This document shows positions 5,879 to 6,597 of a stretch of DNA of 6,597 nucleotides, one piece after another (positions within the stretch are counted from its first letter, which is position 1; every line of letters starts with the position of its first letter). The notes beneath the pieces were generated by a model. The model did no database searches. It was not told where the DNA came from and was given only the letters and a program-made list of their open reading frames with translations. Origin of the DNA: an uncultured Dechloromonas sp. (GTDB lineage Bacteria; Pseudomonadota; Gammaproteobacteria; Burkholderiales; Rhodocyclaceae); assembly GCA_937996725.1 (NCBI GenBank), contig CALKUR010000020.1, positions 1 to 6,597 of the forward strand. Reading direction: 5' to 3'. The position numbers and the translations under genes were made by a program.

Positions 5879-6597
5879 TTACTCCGGGAACACGCCCGTT
5901 GAAAGATAGCGATCACCGCGGTCACAGACAATGCTAACCACGGTGGCATTAGGATTATTACGCGCGATGTCGAGCGCTACGTGCATGGCACCACCGGAAG
6001 AGATGCCGGCGAAGATGCCCTCTTCCGCCGCTAGGCGACGCGTCATGGCTTCGGCCTCAGCCTGACCGACATAGACGAGTTCATCGACCCGGGCTTTGTC
6101 ATAAATTTTCGGCAGATAGGCTTCGGGCCATTTTCGAATACCGGGAATCTGCGCGCCGTCTTTGGGCTGCACACCGATGATCTTGATATGAGGATTTTGT
6201 TCTTTGAGAAAACGCGACACGCCCATGATGGTGCCGGTGGTGCCCATGCTCGACACAAAGTGCGTAATCTGGCCTGCCGTGTCACGCCAGATCTCGGGTC
6301 CCGTGCCCTCATAATGCGCCACGGGGTTATCCGGGTTGGCGAACTGATCGAGCACGATACCTTTGCCTTCCGCCACCATGCGGTTCGCGACATCGCGTGC
6401 CAGCTCCATACTGCCGCTTACCGGGGTGAGCACGAGTTCGGCCCCAAAGGCTTTCATGGTTTGGCGACGTTCCATGGTCTGATTCTCAGGCATGACGAGA
6501 ATCATCTTATAGCCGCGCATCGCGGCGGCCATCGCCAACGCAATGCCGGTATTACCAGAGGTCGCTTCAATCAAGGTATCACCCGGCTTGATCTGGC
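5879..6597 (-). CDS. cysM: Cysteine synthase B (O-acetylserine sulfhydrylase), N-terminus missing
   Basis: The visible 238 residues run to a TAA at 5881-5879; the frame stays open to the window edge (IKPGDT precedes the first possible TTG start at 6574), so the gene continues outside. It is a PLP enzyme that makes cysteine from O-acetylserine and sulfide, or S-sulfocysteine from thiosulfate. EATSGNTG is the substrate-binding loop, SSMGTTGT is the PLP phosphate-binding loop, and SSGGA and the C-terminal VCDRGDRYLSTGVF are typical. Features that favour CysM over CysK are ERRQTMKAFGAEL, LDQFANPDNP, HYEGTGPEIW and IPGIRKWPEAYLPKI, which follow E. coli CysM closely. About 60 N-terminal residues, including the PLP-binding lysine, are not in the window. 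The end PE-stop is unusually short compared with E. coli, which has a further tail. It is the first visible gene of a cysM-exonuclease-tRNA run. Confidence 0.95.
   Translation of the reverse strand, partial: QIKPGDTLIEATSGNTGIALAMAAAMRGYKMILVMPENQTMERRQTMKAFGAELVLTPVSGSMELARDVANRMVAEGKGIVLDQFANPDNPVAHYEGTGPEIWRDTAGQITHFVSSMGTTGTIMGVSRFLKEQNPHIKIIGVQPKDGAQIPGIRKWPEAYLPKIYDKARVDELVYVGQAEAEAMTRRLAAEEGIFAGISSGGAMHVALDIARNNPNATVVSIVCDRGDRYLSTGVFPE

Overview
The window looks like a chromosomal stretch of a proteobacterium, probably a gammaproteobacterium (inference). Reasons: a CysM-type O-acetylserine sulfhydrylase close to the E. coli protein over its whole visible length, a serine tRNA gene that encodes its own CCA end, good Shine-Dalgarno sites, and protein families common in beta- and gammaproteobacteria. 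No genus can be named from the sequence alone. There is no transposase, integrase, CRISPR array or phage gene.

Left part (1-3950), short-chain acyl and alcohol metabolism. The plus strand carries the 3' end of a class I CoA-transferase subunit A gene and a complete subunit B gene. Facing it on the minus strand is a tightly spaced three-gene unit, read from right to left: a LivK-type periplasmic substrate-binding protein, a zinc NADP-type alcohol dehydrogenase (YahK/CAD-like), and a short-chain dehydrogenase of the 3-hydroxyacyl-CoA dehydrogenase type 2 (HSD10) group. Gaps inside the unit are 18 and 17 bases, so one transcript is likely. The enzymes could act in sequence on a small substrate (aldehyde/alcohol, 3-hydroxyacyl-CoA, 3-oxoacyl-CoA and CoA transfer), but the substrate cannot be read from the DNA. 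No ABC permease or ATPase is present here.

Middle part (3951-4939). A 173-base non-coding interval separates the minus-strand unit from a divergent plus-strand gene. That gene encodes an exported ClpP/crotonase-fold protein of the COG3904 type, with a CxSxC serine motif and a GVH histidine motif.

Right part (4921-6597), minus strand, core functions: the 3' three quarters of cysM, a DEDD 3'-5' exonuclease (PF10108 type) starting 5 bases after it, and tRNA-Ser(GGA). This part is very compact. The exonuclease stop codon lies inside a perfect extended -10 element just upstream of the tRNA. The tRNA terminator hairpin lies inside the 3' end of the convergent COG3904 gene. I regard this packing of signals as the best observation in the window. 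I did not find a convincing new defence, mobile or regulatory system.
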